In this document: positions 9,915 through 20,523 of the stretch, piece by piece
Layout of the letters: every line of letters begins with the position of its first letter
Numbering within the stretch: position 1 is the first letter of the stretch
Assembly: GCA_030041005.1 (NCBI GenBank)
Contig: JASHOR010000084.1
Span: 1 to 41,874, forward strand
Direction: 5' to 3'
DNA from: Xanthobacteraceae bacterium
GTDB taxonomy: Bacteria; Pseudomonadota; Alphaproteobacteria; Rhizobiales; Xanthobacteraceae
DNA: 41,874 nucleotides
Program-made: the position numbers and the translations under genes
The notes under the pieces: model-generated
What the model was told of the DNA's origin: nothing
What the model saw: only the letters and a program-made list of their open reading frames with translations
Databases searched by the model: none

Positions 9915-10940
9915 TCATTGCGGCGCCAGCCCCGTTATCTGCAGCACGGCGGCCACGATCGCGACCATCGCCAGCGAGATCGGCAGGAACACCTTCCAAC
10001 CAAGCCGCATCAATTGGTCGTAGCGATAGCGCGGCACGAACGCCTTCACCATGGCGAACATGAAGAACACGAACAGCGCCTTGAGCACGAACCAGATCAC
10101 TCCCGGGATCCAGGTGAAAGGCACGATCGGGAACGGCGGCAGCCAGCCGCCAAGGAACAGGATCGTGCACATGGCGCACATCGTGCAGACCGCCACGTAC
10201 TCGCCGAGCATGAACATCATGTAAGGGGTCGACCCGTATTCGACCATGAAGCCGGCGACCAGTTCCGATTCCGCCTCGACCAGATCGAACGGCGGGCGGT
10301 TGGTCTCGGCCAGCGCAGAGACGAAAAAGATCACCAGCATCGGGAACAGCGGCAGCCAGTACCAGCCGAACAGACCCCAAGGGTGGTTCTGCGCCTCGAC
10401 GATGGCGGTGAGATTGAGCGAGCCGACGCAGAGCAGCACGGTGATGATGACGAAACCGATCGAGACCTCGTACGACACCATCTGCGCGGCCGAGCGGAGC
10501 GCGGCGAGGAACGGATATTTGGAGTTCGACGCCCATCCGGCCATGATGACCCCGTAAACGCCGAGCGACGAAATGGCGAAGATGTAAAGAATGCCGACGT
10601 TGATATTGGCGATGACCCAGCCGGCGCTAACGGGAATCACCGCCCAGGCGGCGAGCGCCAGAGTGCAGGTCACCAGCGGCGCGAGGAGGAACACGCCCTT
10701 GTTGGCGCCGGCGGGAATCACCGGCTCCTTGAGCACGAACTTGATCAGGTCGGCGAAGGATTGAAACAAACCCCACGGACCGACCACGTTGGGGCCGCGG
10801 CGGATCTGTACCGCGGCCCAGATCTTGCGGTCCGCATAAAGAACATAGGCGACGGCGATCAGCAAAATGATGAGAAGGAGCAGACTCTCCCCCACCATGA
10901 TCAAGAAGGGCAGAATGTAGTCGGACCAGGCCGCTTCCAT
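9915..10940 (-). CDS. nuoH: NADH-quinone oxidoreductase subunit H
   Basis: The 341-residue product (ND1 homologue) joins the membrane arm to the peripheral arm and forms part of the quinone chamber. Typical segments are [18 protein letters not shown], the acidic loop [20 protein letters not shown] and GFMVEYGS. Eight or nine hydrophobic helices are apparent. Length is standard. It lies 10 bases after nuoG. The start [13 protein letters not shown] places the first helix directly at the N-terminus, as in relatives. Confidence 0.97.
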   Translation of the reverse strand: MEAAWSDYILPFLIMVGESLLLLIILLIAVAYVLYADRKIWAAVQIRRGPNVVGPWGLFQSFADLIKFVLKEPVIPAGANKGVFLLAPLVTCTLALAAWAVIPVSAGWVIANINVGILYIFAISSLGVYGVIMAGWASNSKYPFLAALRSAAQMVSYEVSIGFVIITVLLCVGSLNLTAIVEAQNHPWGLFGWYWLPLFPMLVIFFVSALAETNRPPFDLVEAESELVAGFMVEYGSTPYMMFMLGEYVAVCTMCAMCTILFLGGWLPPFPIVPFTWIPGVIWFVLKALFVFFMFAMVKAFVPRYRYDQLMRLGWKVFLPISLAMVAIVAAVLQITGLAPQ

Positions 10941-10950
10941 CGTGCCGCTC

Positions 10951-13029
10951 CTATTCCGCCGCCGTCATGGCCACGCGCCCCGCGGCAATCGCTGAGCATT
11001 CGGCCATCACTGCCGAACAGCGGGCGATGGCGTTGGTGAAGTAGAAGTCCTCCACACTGGAACGAAACGGCGCACGTTCGGTAGTTCCGGGGCGGTGTTG
11101 GGCGAGCTTGTGTACGTCGGCGGGATCGCCAGGCGCGATCTGGCCGAGGCGCTGAAAATGCGGATAGGCCTTGAACAGCGCCTGCCGCAACGCCGCGAGC
11201 GAATCGTAGGGCAGCCGCTTGCCGAGCACGTCCGACAACGCACGCAGGATGGCCCAATCCTCGCGCGCCTCGCCCGGAGGAAACGAGGCACGCGTCGCCA
11301 TCTGCACGCGGCCCTCGGTGTTGACGTAGATCGCCGACTTTTCCGGATAGGCTGCACCGGGCAAAATGGCATCGGCGCGCATGGCACCGCGGTCGCCATT
11401 GCTGCCGATGTAGATCGAGAAAGCGCCAGGGGCGATTTCGAGTTCGTCGACGCCGAGCAGAAACACCACGTCGAGCGTGCCGGAGGCCGCCATTTGTCGC
11501 GCGTTCAGACCGCCTTCCCCGGGTACGAAGCCGAGATCGAGCGCGCCGACGCGCGAGGCCGCGCTGTGCAGAACGCTGTAGCCGTTCCAGCCCTCCTTCA
11601 CTGCACCGAGATCGACCGCCGCCTTGGCGGCGAGCGCCGCAATGGCGGCGCCATCCGGGCGCGCGAAGGCCGCGGCGCCGACCAGCAGCAGTGGACGCTC
11701 CGCCTGGCGCATCGCATCGGCAAAACTATGCCGGGCAATGTCGGCAAGCGTTTCCGGACCAGCGCCGAGATAATCATACGTGTAGGTCAGGTCCACTTTC
11801 GGCCCAATGAGCCCGATGGGGAAATTGCTGGTGCGCCAGCGCTTGCGGATACGTGCATTGAGGACGGCGGCTTCCCGGCGCGGATTGGAGCCGACGATGA
11901 GCAGCGCATCCGCGGCTTCGATCCCGGCGATCGTGGCGTTGAACAGATAACTCGCCCGGCCCCATTTCGGATCGAGCGCCGAGCCATCCTGGCGGCAATC
12001 GAGATTGCCTACCCCCAGCCGGGTCATCAGGTCCTTGAGCGCGAAGACTTCCTCTACCGCTGCAAGATCGCCGACGATCGCGCCGACACGCTTCGGATTG
12101 GCACGCGCAAGCTTTTGCGCGATGACCTTGAAAGCCTCGTTCCAGGAGACAGGCCGAAGCCGGCCGTTGTCGCGCACGTAAGGCTGATCGAGCCGCTGCG
12201 TGCGCAAACCGTCGACCACATGCCGCGTCTTGTCGGAGATCCATTCCTCGTTGATGTCGTCGTTGGTGCGCGGCAGAATGCGCATGACCTCGCGGCCGCG
12301 GGTGTCGATGCGGATGGCGGAGCCGAGCGCGTCCATCACGTCGACCGACTCGGTCTTGTTGAGTTCCCACGGCCGTGCCGCGAACGCATACGGCTTCGAG
12401 GTCAGCGCTCCGACCGGGCAGAGATCGACCACGTTGCCCTGCAATTCGGAGGTCATCGCCTCTTGCAGGTAGCTCGTGATCTCCATGTCCTCGCCGCGCC
12501 CGGTGGCGCCGAGTTCGGGGACGCCGGCGATTTCGGCGGAGAAGCGGACGCAGCGCGTGCACTGGATGCAGCGGTTCATCGACGTCTTGACCAGAGCGCC
12601 GAGATATTTGTCCTCGACCGCGCGCTTGTTCTCGCGGAAGCGGCTGCCGTCGATGCCGTAGGCCATCGACTGGTCCTGCAGATCGCACTCACCGCCCTGG
12701 TCGCAGATCGGGCAGTCGAGTGGATGATTGATGAGCAGGAACTCCATTACGCCTTCACGTGCCTTACGCACCATGGGTGAGCGCGTCCGCACCTCCGGCG
12801 GCTCGCCCTTCGGTCCGGGCCGGCAGTCGCGCACGGCCCAGGCGCAACTCGCTACCGGCTTCGGCGAGCCGACGAGTTCGACCAGACACATGCGGCAATT
12901 GCCGGGGATCGACAGCCGCTCGTGAAAGCAGAAACGCGGGATTTCCGCGCCCGCGGTTTCACAAGCCTGAAGCAGCGTGTACTCCGGCGGAACGTCGATT
13001 TCCTTGCCGTTGACGATGAGCTTGGCCAT
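10951..13029 (-). CDS. nuoG: NADH-quinone oxidoreductase subunit G
   Basis: The 692-residue product is the large iron-sulfur subunit of complex I. The N-terminal [2Fe-2S] ferredoxin domain has Cys34, Cys45, Cys48 and Cys62. The next cluster motif uses His102, Cys106, Cys109 and Cys115 ([14 protein letters not shown]). A [4Fe-4S] cluster uses Cys154, 157, 160 and Cys204 (CIQCTRC and DLCPVGAL). The rest is the molybdopterin-oxidoreductase-like domain, which lacks cofactor function in this family. Length fits alphaproteobacterial NuoG, shorter than in E. coli. It starts 8 bases after nuoF. Confidence 0.97.
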   Translation of the reverse strand: MAKLIVNGKEIDVPPEYTLLQACETAGAEIPRFCFHERLSIPGNCRMCLVELVGSPKPVASCAWAVRDCRPGPKGEPPEVRTRSPMVRKAREGVMEFLLINHPLDCPICDQGGECDLQDQSMAYGIDGSRFRENKRAVEDKYLGALVKTSMNRCIQCTRCVRFSAEIAGVPELGATGRGEDMEITSYLQEAMTSELQGNVVDLCPVGALTSKPYAFAARPWELNKTESVDVMDALGSAIRIDTRGREVMRILPRTNDDINEEWISDKTRHVVDGLRTQRLDQPYVRDNGRLRPVSWNEAFKVIAQKLARANPKRVGAIVGDLAAVEEVFALKDLMTRLGVGNLDCRQDGSALDPKWGRASYLFNATIAGIEAADALLIVGSNPRREAAVLNARIRKRWRTSNFPIGLIGPKVDLTYTYDYLGAGPETLADIARHSFADAMRQAERPLLLVGAAAFARPDGAAIAALAAKAAVDLGAVKEGWNGYSVLHSAASRVGALDLGFVPGEGGLNARQMAASGTLDVVFLLGVDELEIAPGAFSIYIGSNGDRGAMRADAILPGAAYPEKSAIYVNTEGRVQMATRASFPPGEAREDWAILRALSDVLGKRLPYDSLAALRQALFKAYPHFQRLGQIAPGDPADVHKLAQHRPGTTERAPFRSSVEDFYFTNAIARCSAVMAECSAIAAGRVAMTAAE

Positions 13030-13037
13030 CTCCTACC

Positions 13038-14348
13038 TCACTCCGCCGCCACCGAGACCGGCTCCGGATGCGGGTTGGCCGTGTATTGGTCGATGCGCCG
13101 TTCGATTTCCGGCCGGAAGTGCCGCAGCAACCCTTGCACCGGCCAGGCGGCGCCGTCGCCGAAGGCGCAGATGGTGTGGCCCTCGATCTGCTTTGTCACC
13201 TCGAACAGCATGTCGATCTCGCGCTTTTGCGCGCGGCCTTCGGCCATGCGTTCAAGCACGCGCCACATCCAGCCCATGCCTTCGCGGCAGGGCGTGCACT
13301 GGCCGCAGCTTTCGTGTCTGTAGAAATAAGAGATCCGGGCCATCGCGCGTACGATGTCGGTGGACTTATCCATGACGATGACCGCCGCGGTGCCGAACGC
13401 GGATTTCTTGGCGACGCAGCCGTCGAAGTCCATCAGCAGCGTGTCGGCCTGATCGGCGCCGGCGGGAATCATCGGCATCGACGAGCCGCCGGGGATGACC
13501 GCGAGCAGATTGTCCCAGCCGCCGCGCACCCCGCCGGCATGCCGCTCGATCAGTTCGCGCAGTGGAATGCCCATCTCTTCTTCCACGTTGCACGGCCGCT
13601 CGACGTGGCCGGAGATACAGAACAGCTTAGTGCCGGTGTTGTTCTTCCTGCCGATGCCTGCAAACCAGGCGGAGCCGCGGCGCATGATGTCGGGGACCTG
13701 CGCGATCGTCTCCACGTTGTTCACCGTAGTCGGGGAGCCATAGAGGCCCATGTTCGCCGGAAACGGCGGCTTTAGCCGGGGTTGTCCCTTTTTACCCTCG
13801 AGGCTCTCCAGCAGCGCGGTCTCCTCACCGCAAATGTAGGCGCCGGCGCCGTGGTGGAGCACGATGTCGAAGTCGAAGCCGTGGATATTATTCTTGCCGA
13901 TGAGCTTGGCCTCATAGGCCTGATCGATCGCCGCTTGCAGCCGTTCGCGCTCACGGATGAATTCACCGCGGATGTAGATGTAACAATGCTTCGCCGCCAT
14001 GGCGCAGCCGGCGATCAAGCAGCCTTCGATCAACAGATGCGGATCGTGGCGCATGATTTCGCGGTCTTTGCACGTGCCTGGCTCCGATTCGTCGGCGTTG
14101 ACCACGAGGTAATGCGGCCGCCCCTGCTGCACTTCCTTCGGCATGAACGACCATTTCAATCCGGTCGGGAAGCCGGCGCCTCCGCGGCCGCGCTGCCCTG
14201 AGGCCTTGCACTCATTGACCAGCGCGTCACGGCCTCTTGCAAGAATGTCTTTGGTGCCGTCCCAGGCGCCGCGGGCGCGGGCGCCTTCGAGGCCCCAATC
14301 ATGCTGGCCGTAGAGATTTCTGAAGATGCGATCCTTGTCGGTCAGCAT
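13038..14348 (-). CDS. nuoF: NADH-quinone oxidoreductase subunit F
   Basis: The 436-residue product binds NADH and FMN and holds cluster N3. The glycine-rich [10 protein letters not shown] is at about residues 54-63, and the FMN/NADH region [19 protein letters not shown] at about 168-185. The [4Fe-4S] ligands are Cys348, Cys351 and Cys354 in [12 protein letters not shown] plus Cys394 in GHTICAFG. All key residues are present. It follows nuoE by 3 bases, and the two products form the NADH-dehydrogenase module together with NuoG. Confidence 0.97.
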   Translation of the reverse strand: MLTDKDRIFRNLYGQHDWGLEGARARGAWDGTKDILARGRDALVNECKASGQRGRGGAGFPTGLKWSFMPKEVQQGRPHYLVVNADESEPGTCKDREIMRHDPHLLIEGCLIAGCAMAAKHCYIYIRGEFIRERERLQAAIDQAYEAKLIGKNNIHGFDFDIVLHHGAGAYICGEETALLESLEGKKGQPRLKPPFPANMGLYGSPTTVNNVETIAQVPDIMRRGSAWFAGIGRKNNTGTKLFCISGHVERPCNVEEEMGIPLRELIERHAGGVRGGWDNLLAVIPGGSSMPMIPAGADQADTLLMDFDGCVAKKSAFGTAAVIVMDKSTDIVRAMARISYFYRHESCGQCTPCREGMGWMWRVLERMAEGRAQKREIDMLFEVTKQIEGHTICAFGDGAAWPVQGLLRHFRPEIERRIDQYTANPHPEPVSVAAE

Positions 14349-14351
14349 CGA

Positions 14352-14951
14352 TCAAGCCTTCTCTGCCAGCGTCGTCAGGCCGCCGGCTGGCGCGGAATTG
14401 AGCCGATCGACCTGTGGCCCCGGTTTTGGCGTCTTGCCGTTTGATAGATCGTTGATGATCTGTGTCAGAGTTTCCGGGGTCAAATCCTCGTAGTAATCGG
14501 CGTTGATCTGTACCATCGGAGCGTTGACGCAGGCGCCCAGGCATTCGACTTCGACCCAGGACAATTTGCCGTCGCCCGTCACCTCATTCTCTTCGCCGAT
14601 CAAGCGATGAAGAACTTTCTTCAGCCCATCCGCGCCGCGCAGCAGGCACGGCGTCGTGCCGCAGAACTGCACGTGGTATTTGCCGACCGGCGCCAGATTG
14701 AACATCGTGTAGAAGGTTGCCACTTCGAGCACGCGAATTTTCGCCATGCCGAGCAGATCGGCGACCGCTTCGATCGCCTTTTGCGGCAGCCAGCCGCCGC
14801 ACTGGTCTTGCGCCCGCCACAGCAACGAAATCACCGCGGATTGTTGCCGGCCCGGCGGATACTTTTCCATCTGCCTCTTCGCCCAGGCCAGATTCTCCGC
14901 GGTGAAGGCGAAGCTGTCGGGCTGCTTCTCGGCGAGGCGGCGCACGCTCAT
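14352..14951 (-). CDS. nuoE: NADH-quinone oxidoreductase subunit E
   Basis: The 199-residue product is the thioredoxin-fold [2Fe-2S] subunit (24-kDa subunit homologue, cluster N1a). The ligands are Cys97 and Cys102 in FCGTTPCLL and Cys137 and Cys141 in CLGACVNAP. The start [16 protein letters not shown] is typical of the group. Its ATG overlaps the nuoD stop codon as ATGA. The last 30 residues are a low-conservation Pro/Ala-rich tail. Confidence 0.96.
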   Translation of the reverse strand: MSVRRLAEKQPDSFAFTAENLAWAKRQMEKYPPGRQQSAVISLLWRAQDQCGGWLPQKAIEAVADLLGMAKIRVLEVATFYTMFNLAPVGKYHVQFCGTTPCLLRGADGLKKVLHRLIGEENEVTGDGKLSWVEVECLGACVNAPMVQINADYYEDLTPETLTQIINDLSNGKTPKPGPQVDRLNSAPAGGLTTLAEKA

Positions 14952-16138
14952 CGGTCAACCTCGCCGAAAACGATATCGATGCTTCCCAGAATGGCCGAGA
15001 TATCGGCCAGCATGTGCCCGCGCGACAGAAAATCCATCGCTTGCAAATGCGCGAAGCTCGGCGCCCGAATCTTGCACTTGTAGGGTTTGTTGGTGCCGTC
15101 CGCGACCAGATAGACGCCGAATTCGCCCTTGGGCGCCTCGACCGCGGCATAGACTTCGCCCGGCGGCACCTTGAAGCCCTCGGTATAGAGCTTGAAATGA
15201 TGAATGAGCGACTCCATCGAGCGCTTCATCTCGGCGCGCCGCGGCGGCGAAATCTTGTGGTCGTCGATCAGCACGAGGCCCGGCGTCTTGGCCAACAGCG
15301 CGATGCATTGCTTCATGATACGGATCGACTGGCGCATCTCCTCCATGCGGATGCAATAGCGATCATAGTTGTCGCCGTTCTTGCCCACCGGAATATCGAA
15401 CTCGAGTTCGGAATAAATCTCATAGGGCTGTGACCGGCGCAAATCCCACGCCGCGCCCGAGCCACGCACCATGACGCCGGAGAATCCGCGCGCCCAGGCG
15501 TCGGCCAGCGATACCACGCCGATGTCGACGTTTCGCTGCTTGAAGATGCGGTTATCGGTAAGGAGTTCTTCGAGATCATCGCACACTTTCAGGCACGGGT
15601 CGCAGAACGCCGCGATGTCGTCGATGAGCTTCGGCGGCAAATCCTGACGCACGCCGCCGACGCGGAAATAGGCCGCGTGCATGCGTGAGCCCGACGCGCG
15701 CTCGTAGAAGCCCATGAGCTTTTCGCGCTCTTCGAAGCCCCACAGCGGCGGCGTGAGCGCGCCAACGTCCATGGCCTGTGTGGTGATCTGGAGCAGGTGC
15801 GACAACAGCCTGCCAATCTCGCAATAGAGAACGCGGATGATCTGTCCGCGCCTCGGCACCTCGATGCCGAGGAGCTTTTCCGCCGCCAGGCAGAAGGCGT
15901 GCTCCTGATTGATCGGCGCCACGTAGTCGAGGCGATCGAAGTAGGGAATGGCCTGCAGATAGGTCTTGTGTTCGATCAGCTTTTCGGTGCCGCGATGCAG
16001 CAGGCCGATATGCGGATCGACACGCTCGACCACCTCGCCGTCAAGTTCGAGGACAAGCCGCAGCACACCGTGCGCGGCCGGATGCTGCGGACCGAAATTG
16101 ATGGTGAAGTTGCGGGGCGAAGGAGCCGGTTCCGCCAT
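14948..16138 (-). CDS. nuoD: NADH-quinone oxidoreductase subunit D
   Basis: The 396-residue product is the 49-kDa subunit homologue that forms the quinone site with NuoB. It contains [20 protein letters not shown] near the N-terminus, and [11 protein letters not shown] and [18 protein letters not shown] further on. I chose the ATG at 16138 because the protein begins [16 protein letters not shown] there, as in relatives, and because this ATG shares one base with the TAA stop of the thioesterase gene (TAATG). A start 60 bases upstream would sit inside that gene. The direct coupling to a non-nuo gene, instead of nuoC, is unusual. Confidence 0.96.
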   Translation of the reverse strand: MAEPAPSPRNFTINFGPQHPAAHGVLRLVLELDGEVVERVDPHIGLLHRGTEKLIEHKTYLQAIPYFDRLDYVAPINQEHAFCLAAEKLLGIEVPRRGQIIRVLYCEIGRLLSHLLQITTQAMDVGALTPPLWGFEEREKLMGFYERASGSRMHAAYFRVGGVRQDLPPKLIDDIAAFCDPCLKVCDDLEELLTDNRIFKQRNVDIGVVSLADAWARGFSGVMVRGSGAAWDLRRSQPYEIYSELEFDIPVGKNGDNYDRYCIRMEEMRQSIRIMKQCIALLAKTPGLVLIDDHKISPPRRAEMKRSMESLIHHFKLYTEGFKVPPGEVYAAVEAPKGEFGVYLVADGTNKPYKCKIRAPSFAHLQAMDFLSRGHMLADISAILGSIDIVFGEVDR

Positions 16139-16569
16139 TATACCAATTCCGCTGCTTTCGCGGCCTTCGCCGCGAGTCGCGCATTGAATTTGTCCCAATA
16201 GACAACAAAGCGCTCGTGCCGCCCCTCGCCAATCAGGTCGATACCGTCATGCGCCTTGACTTTGAAGCCAACGCGATTGCCCACAATTCTTTCCACCTCC
16301 GCATCGACCGTCACCGTCTGACCCGGCAAGGTCGCGGCGAGATGGCTCACGTCCACATGCACGCCAACGCTGCCCTCGCCGGCGTCGAGGTGCGGCGCCA
16401 GGAGCTGCGTGCAGGTCCATTCCATCAAAATGATCATGTTGCCGGTGGCAAATACCTTGGGCATGGAGGCGATTTCCGGGGCCTCCGGATACGTATAGGG
16501 CACGGTCTTGTTCTCGGGCACCTTGTAGGAAAACCGGTGCGCGAGACCGGATTTGAGGGTTCCCTTCAT
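16138..16569 (-). CDS. FlK-like acyl-CoA thioesterase (hot-dog fold) between nuoC and nuoD
   Basis: This 143-residue protein resembles fluoroacetyl-CoA thioesterase FlK of Streptomyces along its full length, as far as I can recall that sequence. Shared segments include [47 protein letters not shown] and KFNAR. The catalytic residues known for FlK (Thr42, Glu50, His76) fall at the same numbers here. The FlK lid residues Phe33 and Phe36, linked to fluorine recognition, correspond to Ile33 and Met36, so a different acyl-CoA is likely. The gene follows nuoC by one base and its stop overlaps the nuoD start, so it is fully embedded in the complex I operon. Hydrolysis of a short acyl-CoA is inference from the family. 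Confidence 0.88.
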   Translation of the reverse strand: MKGTLKSGLAHRFSYKVPENKTVPYTYPEAPEIASMPKVFATGNMIILMEWTCTQLLAPHLDAGEGSVGVHVDVSHLAATLPGQTVTVDAEVERIVGNRVGFKVKAHDGIDLIGEGRHERFVVYWDKFNARLAAKAAKAAELV

Positions 16570-16570
16570 G

Positions 16571-17191
16571 TCATGATCCCTGCCCGCCGCCGGATTTGGC
16601 CTTCTCGTCTCCGGGCAGCACGTACTCGGTGCCTTCCCAAGGGGAGAGGAAATCGAAGTTGCGGAATTCCTGCGTCAGCCGCACCGGCTCATAGACGACC
16701 CGTTTCAGTTCGTCGTCGTAGCGCACCTCGACAAAGCCGGTGAGTGGGAAATCCTTGCGCAGCGGATGACCGTCAAAACCGTAATCCGTGAGGATGCGCC
16801 GCATGTCGGGATGGCCGCTGAACACGATCCCGTACAGATCGTAGGTCTCGCGCTCGAACCAGTCGGCGCCGGGATGAACCTCGATGATCGAGGGTACCGG
16901 CGTCGACTCATCGGTCTCGGCCTTGACGCGAATGCGCGCGTTGTGCCTGGGCGAGAGCAGGTGATAGACGACGTCGAAGCGCCGCTCGCGGCCGGGCCAA
17001 TCGACCGCGGTCACGTCGATCAGACAGCAGAACAGACAGCCCGGATCGTCGCGCAAAAAGCGCATGACCGCGACGATGTCGCGGGCCTGCGCGCTAAGCG
17101 TCAGCTCGCGAAAGGCAATCGTATATCCGGTGACCGACGAGGGCAGCGCGCCCGCAATCGTTCGGCCGAGCCTATCCAGCGTTTCATCCAT
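16571..17191 (-). CDS. nuoC: NADH-quinone oxidoreductase subunit C
   Basis: The 206-residue product is the 30-kDa subunit homologue of the peripheral arm of complex I. The family signature [20 protein letters not shown] is present, followed by [19 protein letters not shown]. It is a separate protein and not fused to NuoD as in E. coli. It follows nuoB by 3 bases. The next gene, an FlK-like thioesterase, begins one base after its stop codon. Confidence 0.97.
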   Translation of the reverse strand: MDETLDRLGRTIAGALPSSVTGYTIAFRELTLSAQARDIVAVMRFLRDDPGCLFCCLIDVTAVDWPGRERRFDVVYHLLSPRHNARIRVKAETDESTPVPSIIEVHPGADWFERETYDLYGIVFSGHPDMRRILTDYGFDGHPLRKDFPLTGFVEVRYDDELKRVVYEPVRLTQEFRNFDFLSPWEGTEYVLPGDEKAKSGGGQGS

Positions 17192-17194
17192 GAT

Positions 17195-17770
17195 TCAGCG
17201 TTCGATCGTGGCCGTGCGGCGGATTTTCTTCTGCAGAAGCAGCACTCCGTACAGCAGCGCTTCCGCGGTCGGCGGGCAACCCGGTACGTAAATGTCGACC
17301 GGCACGACACGGTCGCAACCGCGCACCACGGCATAGGAATAGTGGTAATAGCCGCCGCCGTTAGCGCACGACCCCATCGAAATGACGTAACGCGGCTCCG
17401 GCATCTGGTCGTAGACCTTGCGCAATGCCGGCGCCATCTTGTTGGTGAGCGTTCCGGCGACGATCATAACGTCCGACTGGCGGGGCGAGGCGCGCGGCGC
17501 ACAGCCGAAGCGCTCGACGTCGTAGCGCGGCATCGACACCTGCATCATCTCGACGGCGCAGCAGGCGAGCCCGAACGTCATCCACATCAGCGAGCCGGTG
17601 CGCGCCCAGGCGATGAGGTCGTCCGCCGCCGCGACCAGAAAGCCCTTGTCGGACAGCTCGGCATTGAGTTCGGAAAAATATCCATCCGCCGTCCCCACCG
17701 GCTTACCGGTGCGCGGATCCAGGATCGGCTGGCGCGAATTTGCAATCGCAGCGGGTTCGCTCAATCCCAT
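17195..17770 (-). CDS. nuoB: NADH-quinone oxidoreductase subunit B
   Basis: The 191-residue product holds cluster N2, the last iron-sulfur centre before quinone. Its ligands are the adjacent Cys70 and Cys71 in [10 protein letters not shown], Cys135 in GSCANGGG and Cys165 in [10 protein letters not shown] place the start at 17770 (MGLSEPAA), because a GGGAG lies 7 bases before this ATG. A start at 17791 would put that ribosome binding site inside the gene. It overlaps the end of nuoA by 10 bases. Confidence 0.96.
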   Translation of the reverse strand: MGLSEPAAIANSRQPILDPRTGKPVGTADGYFSELNAELSDKGFLVAAADDLIAWARTGSLMWMTFGLACCAVEMMQVSMPRYDVERFGCAPRASPRQSDVMIVAGTLTNKMAPALRKVYDQMPEPRYVISMGSCANGGGYYHYSYAVVRGCDRVVPVDIYVPGCPPTAEALLYGVLLLQKKIRRTATIER

Positions 17771-18138
17771 TCGAGCGCTCCCTTTTTCCATTCATAGATA
17801 AACCCGATCGTGAGCACCGCAAGGAAGGTCATCATCGCCCAGAAGCCGTACACGCCGACCTTCCCGAACGTCACCGCCCACGGAAACAGGAAGGTGACTT
17901 CAAGGTCGAAGATGATGAACAGGATAGCCACGAGATAGAAGCGCACGTCGAATTTCATGCGCGCGTCGTCGAAAGCATTGAATCCGCACTCGTAGGCCGA
18001 CAGCTTCTCAGGATCCGGCTGCTTGTAGGCGACCAGAAACGCCGCAGCGAGCATCACCAGTCCGATCACCGCCGACACGCCGACGAAGACAATGAGTGGG
18101 ATATACGCCAACAGCAATTGACTGATCGAATGAGCCAT
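17761..18138 (-). CDS. nuoA: NADH-quinone oxidoreductase subunit A
   Basis: The 125-residue product is a three-helix membrane subunit (ND3 homologue). Family features include [16 protein letters not shown], with the loop cysteine, and [20 protein letters not shown] for which the visible form is [16 protein letters not shown] chose the ATG at 18138 (MAHSISQLL) because an AAAGGA lies 6 bases upstream; the frame continues to 18204 but the extra residues are not typical. It is the first gene of the 14-subunit operon. Confidence 0.95.
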   Translation of the reverse strand: MAHSISQLLLAYIPLIVFVGVSAVIGLVMLAAAFLVAYKQPDPEKLSAYECGFNAFDDARMKFDVRFYLVAILFIIFDLEVTFLFPWAVTFGKVGVYGFWAMMTFLAVLTIGFIYEWKKGALEWD

Positions 18139-18425
18139 CGGCAGTCCTTTTGTCAGCCGGGAATGACTTAATCCCTCTTCACGACGAAATCCCCATCGGC
18201 ACAAAGGAGGCTTCCGGCGGGTTCGCCCTCCCTCCCCTCGACTGGCGGCGAAGGCGAAGGAGTCGAGGAGAGCACGCTGATTTGCCGCGAAAACTAAGCA
18301 GATTCGGCCGCAAATCGAAGGCCTTGACCCTTAGCGCAGCGCACAAAAAGGTGCAAGGCAGGCCTGCGCGCATGCGTCATTAGCGTCGTCGCCGGCGGTG
18401 ATGGTACGATCCGGCAACGAACGTC
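18139..18425. promoter_or_regulatory. divergent control region between nuoA and the Bug cluster
   Basis: This 287-base stretch separates nuoA (minus) from the first binding-protein gene (plus) and must hold the promoter of the nuo operon. I see no unambiguous -35/-10 pair on the minus strand. A TTGACC at about 18322 on the plus strand could be a -35 box for the plus-strand cluster, but no matching -10 is evident. An inverted repeat with 12-base arms (one mismatch) is at 18232-18243 and 18261-18272. No gene is visible. Confidence 0.5.
18232..18272. other. inverted repeat in the nuo leader region
   Basis: CTCCCCTCGACT at 18232-18243 pairs with AGTCGAGGAGAG at 18261-18272 with one mismatch and a 17-base loop. 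It lies about 94-134 bases upstream of the nuoA ATG. If transcription of nuo starts further upstream, it would form a leader hairpin. It could also be an operator or a chance repeat. There is no T-run beside it, so it is not a classical terminator. Confidence 0.4.
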
Positions 18426-19436
18426 ATGGGAGGAACGCCGTTGCGGCGCGCATGGATCTGGCTGCGAAGTGCGACACATTTGCAGACGCTCGCACTCGCA
18501 GCGGCGGTCATTGTCGCCGTTGCCGGCGCCACCAACGCCGCCGGCTATCCGGATCGCCCCATCAAATTGATCGTCCCGTTTGGCGCGGGCGGGCCGCCGG
18601 ACGTGGCCGCACGCATCATCGGGGCCTACCTTTCGGAGCATCTCGGCCCCGTGGTGGTCGAAAATCATGTCGGCGCCAGCGGCACTCTTGCGGCACGGAT
18701 GGTGGCAGCCTCCGCGCCCGACGGCTATACGCTGCTCGCCGGCACGGCGGGGTCGCTCTCGATCAGCCCGCAACTTTATAAGAATGCCGGCGTCAACCCG
18801 CTCAAGGACTTTACCGCCGTGGCTCTTGTATCGTCGGCGCCGCTGGTTCTCGCCGTGAACCGGTCGGTTCCCGTCCACAGCGTCAAGGAGCTGGTCGCCT
18901 ACGCCAAGGCTCATCCGGGCAAATTGAACTACGGCGCCGTGATCGGCACGCCGCCGCATCTGAGCGGCGAAATGTTCAAGCACTTGACCGGCACCAACAT
19001 CGTCTTCGTCCCCTACAAAGCGGCATCGGAAGCGACAACCGATGTCTTGTCAGGGCAGATGAACATGACCTTCGAAGGGACGACCGCCATAGTGCCATTG
19101 GTCAGGTCCGGCCAACTGCGCGCGTTGGCGGTGACCAGCCCTCACCGCATCGCGGAGATTCCACAGGTTCCGACCATGGACGAACTTGGTTACACGGGAA
19201 TGCCGCCGGATTCCTGGCAAGCCATCGTGGCCCCTGCGGGCACGCCAGCCGCAATTGTGGAGAAGATCAATGCCACGGTGAACCGCGGCCTGAACGATCC
19301 GGCGGTCAGGAGCAAGATCGTCGGGCTCGGCGGGCAGCCGGAATCGGAGTCGGTATCGGATTTTGCGGCCTTTATCGCCTCCCAGTACAAGCGTTGGGGC
19401 GACGTCATCCGCGTCACCGGTGTCACGTTGAATTGA
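18426..19436 (+). CDS. Bug/TctC-type tripartite tricarboxylate transporter substrate-binding protein (1)
   Basis: The 336-residue product is a periplasmic binding protein of the Bug family. An N-terminal hydrophobic signal segment ends near residue 38 (VAVAGATNAAG). The mature start YPDRPIKLIVPFGAGGPPD holds the family's ligand-loop motif VPFGAGG. Later come VENHVGASG, ASAPDGYTLL, KAHPGKLNYG and VPYKAASEATTD, all typical. Bug proteins bind carboxylates, amino acids or related organic acids; the ligand cannot be read from sequence. No TctA or TctB membrane gene is nearby. It ends 17 bases before the next Bug gene and the two are probably co-transcribed. Confidence 0.93.
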   Translation: MGGTPLRRAWIWLRSATHLQTLALAAAVIVAVAGATNAAGYPDRPIKLIVPFGAGGPPDVAARIIGAYLSEHLGPVVVENHVGASGTLAARMVAASAPDGYTLLAGTAGSLSISPQLYKNAGVNPLKDFTAVALVSSAPLVLAVNRSVPVHSVKELVAYAKAHPGKLNYGAVIGTPPHLSGEMFKHLTGTNIVFVPYKAASEATTDVLSGQMNMTFEGTTAIVPLVRSGQLRALAVTSPHRIAEIPQVPTMDELGYTGMPPDSWQAIVAPAGTPAAIVEKINATVNRGLNDPAVRSKIVGLGGQPESESVSDFAAFIASQYKRWGDVIRVTGVTLN

Positions 19437-19453
19437 ACAAGCGGGCCAATCTC

Positions 19454-20443
19454 ATGCATATCCCGTCTGCCAAGTTCCGGCTCGCTCCGGCGCTTCTGAT
19501 CGTCGCGGCGGCGTTGATCTCGTTGCCATTGCCGAGCCGCGCCGAGAGCTACCCGTCGCGGCCGGTCAAGATCATCGTGCCCTTCGGCGCCGGCGGGCCG
19601 ACCGACGTCTACGTCCGCGCGCTGGCCGTAGAACTGCAAAAGTCGCTGCACCAGACTTTCGTGATCGAGAACCGTCCCGGCGCCGGCACCACAATCGGCA
19701 CCGACCTGGTCGCGCACGCAACGCCGGACGGCTACACGCTGTTGATGGCGAGCAGCACGCAAACCGTCAACGAGACGCTCTACAGGCATAAACCATACCG
19801 GCTCCTGCGCGATCTCGTCCCGATCGCGCCGCTTGAGGAGAACGACCTGGTGCTGGTCGTCAATCCGTCGGTGCCAGCCAAAAATCTGGCCGAGCTGTTG
19901 GCGTTGGCGCGGGCGAAACCCGGCACGCTCAACTTCGGTTCCTCCGGACCCGGTTCGAATTATCACATGGCCGCGGAGCTGTTGAAAAACCTCACCGGCA
20001 TCAACATCGTGCACGTCCCGTACAAGGGCTCTACCGGCATGCGCGTCGATATCCTCAGCGGCCAGATCCAAATGCTGTTCGATTCGATCCCGACCATGGC
20101 GGCTTATGTCAAAGCCGACAAGGTGCGCGCGCTCGGCACCACCGGCCTCAAACGCTCTCCCATTCTGCCAAACGTACCGACGATCGCGGAAACGGTTCCC
20201 GGCTTTCAGTTCAGCCAATGGGTCGGCTTCATGGCCCCAAAGGGAACGCCGCAACCGATCATCGACCTGCTGCACGACACCATCACCACAATCTTGAGCC
20301 GACCCGACATCAAGCAAGCCTGGGAAAAACAGGGCGCAACCCCGATGGTGATGACGCAGCCCGCGTTTGCGGCTTTCATGGCGGCCCAGGTCGCCAAGTG
20401 GGCCAAGGTGATCAAGGACAACCACATTACGCAGATCGATTAG
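19454..20443 (+). CDS. Bug/TctC-type tripartite tricarboxylate transporter substrate-binding protein (2)
   Basis: The 329-residue product is a second Bug-family binding protein. The signal peptide covers about residues 1-31 (ALLIVAAALISLPLPSRAES). The mature start YPSRPVKIIVPFGAGGPTD has the VPFGAGG motif, and ENRPGAGTTIGTD, ATPDGYTLLMAS and VPYKGSTGMRVD follow in the usual order. I took the ATG at 19454 because it begins directly at the signal peptide; the frame is open upstream into the previous gene, without typical residues. Product 1 and product 2 differ clearly in sequence, so this is not a recent tandem copy. The ligand is unknown. Confidence 0.93.
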   Translation: MHIPSAKFRLAPALLIVAAALISLPLPSRAESYPSRPVKIIVPFGAGGPTDVYVRALAVELQKSLHQTFVIENRPGAGTTIGTDLVAHATPDGYTLLMASSTQTVNETLYRHKPYRLLRDLVPIAPLEENDLVLVVNPSVPAKNLAELLALARAKPGTLNFGSSGPGSNYHMAAELLKNLTGINIVHVPYKGSTGMRVDILSGQIQMLFDSIPTMAAYVKADKVRALGTTGLKRSPILPNVPTIAETVPGFQFSQWVGFMAPKGTPQPIIDLLHDTITTILSRPDIKQAWEKQGATPMVMTQPAFAAFMAAQVAKWAKVIKDNHITQID

Positions 20444-20523
20444 GCTAGTAGAATGCGTTCCGCGACGGAGCGCAGCGCGCGCGCTTTCACGCTGTGCTTC
20501 ATCCCAGGCGCAAACGCAGGTGC

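Noticed and set aside
18139-18425. Attachment-site copy of the tRNA-Asp 3' end at the other edge of the accessory cluster
   Set aside because: I looked for a match to the tRNA 3' end near nuoA as proof of island integration. None was found, and no integrase gene is present.
19190-20425. Open frame of 411 codons on the minus strand opposite the second Bug gene
   Set aside because: The plus-strand reading has a signal peptide and Bug motifs; the reverse reading has none.
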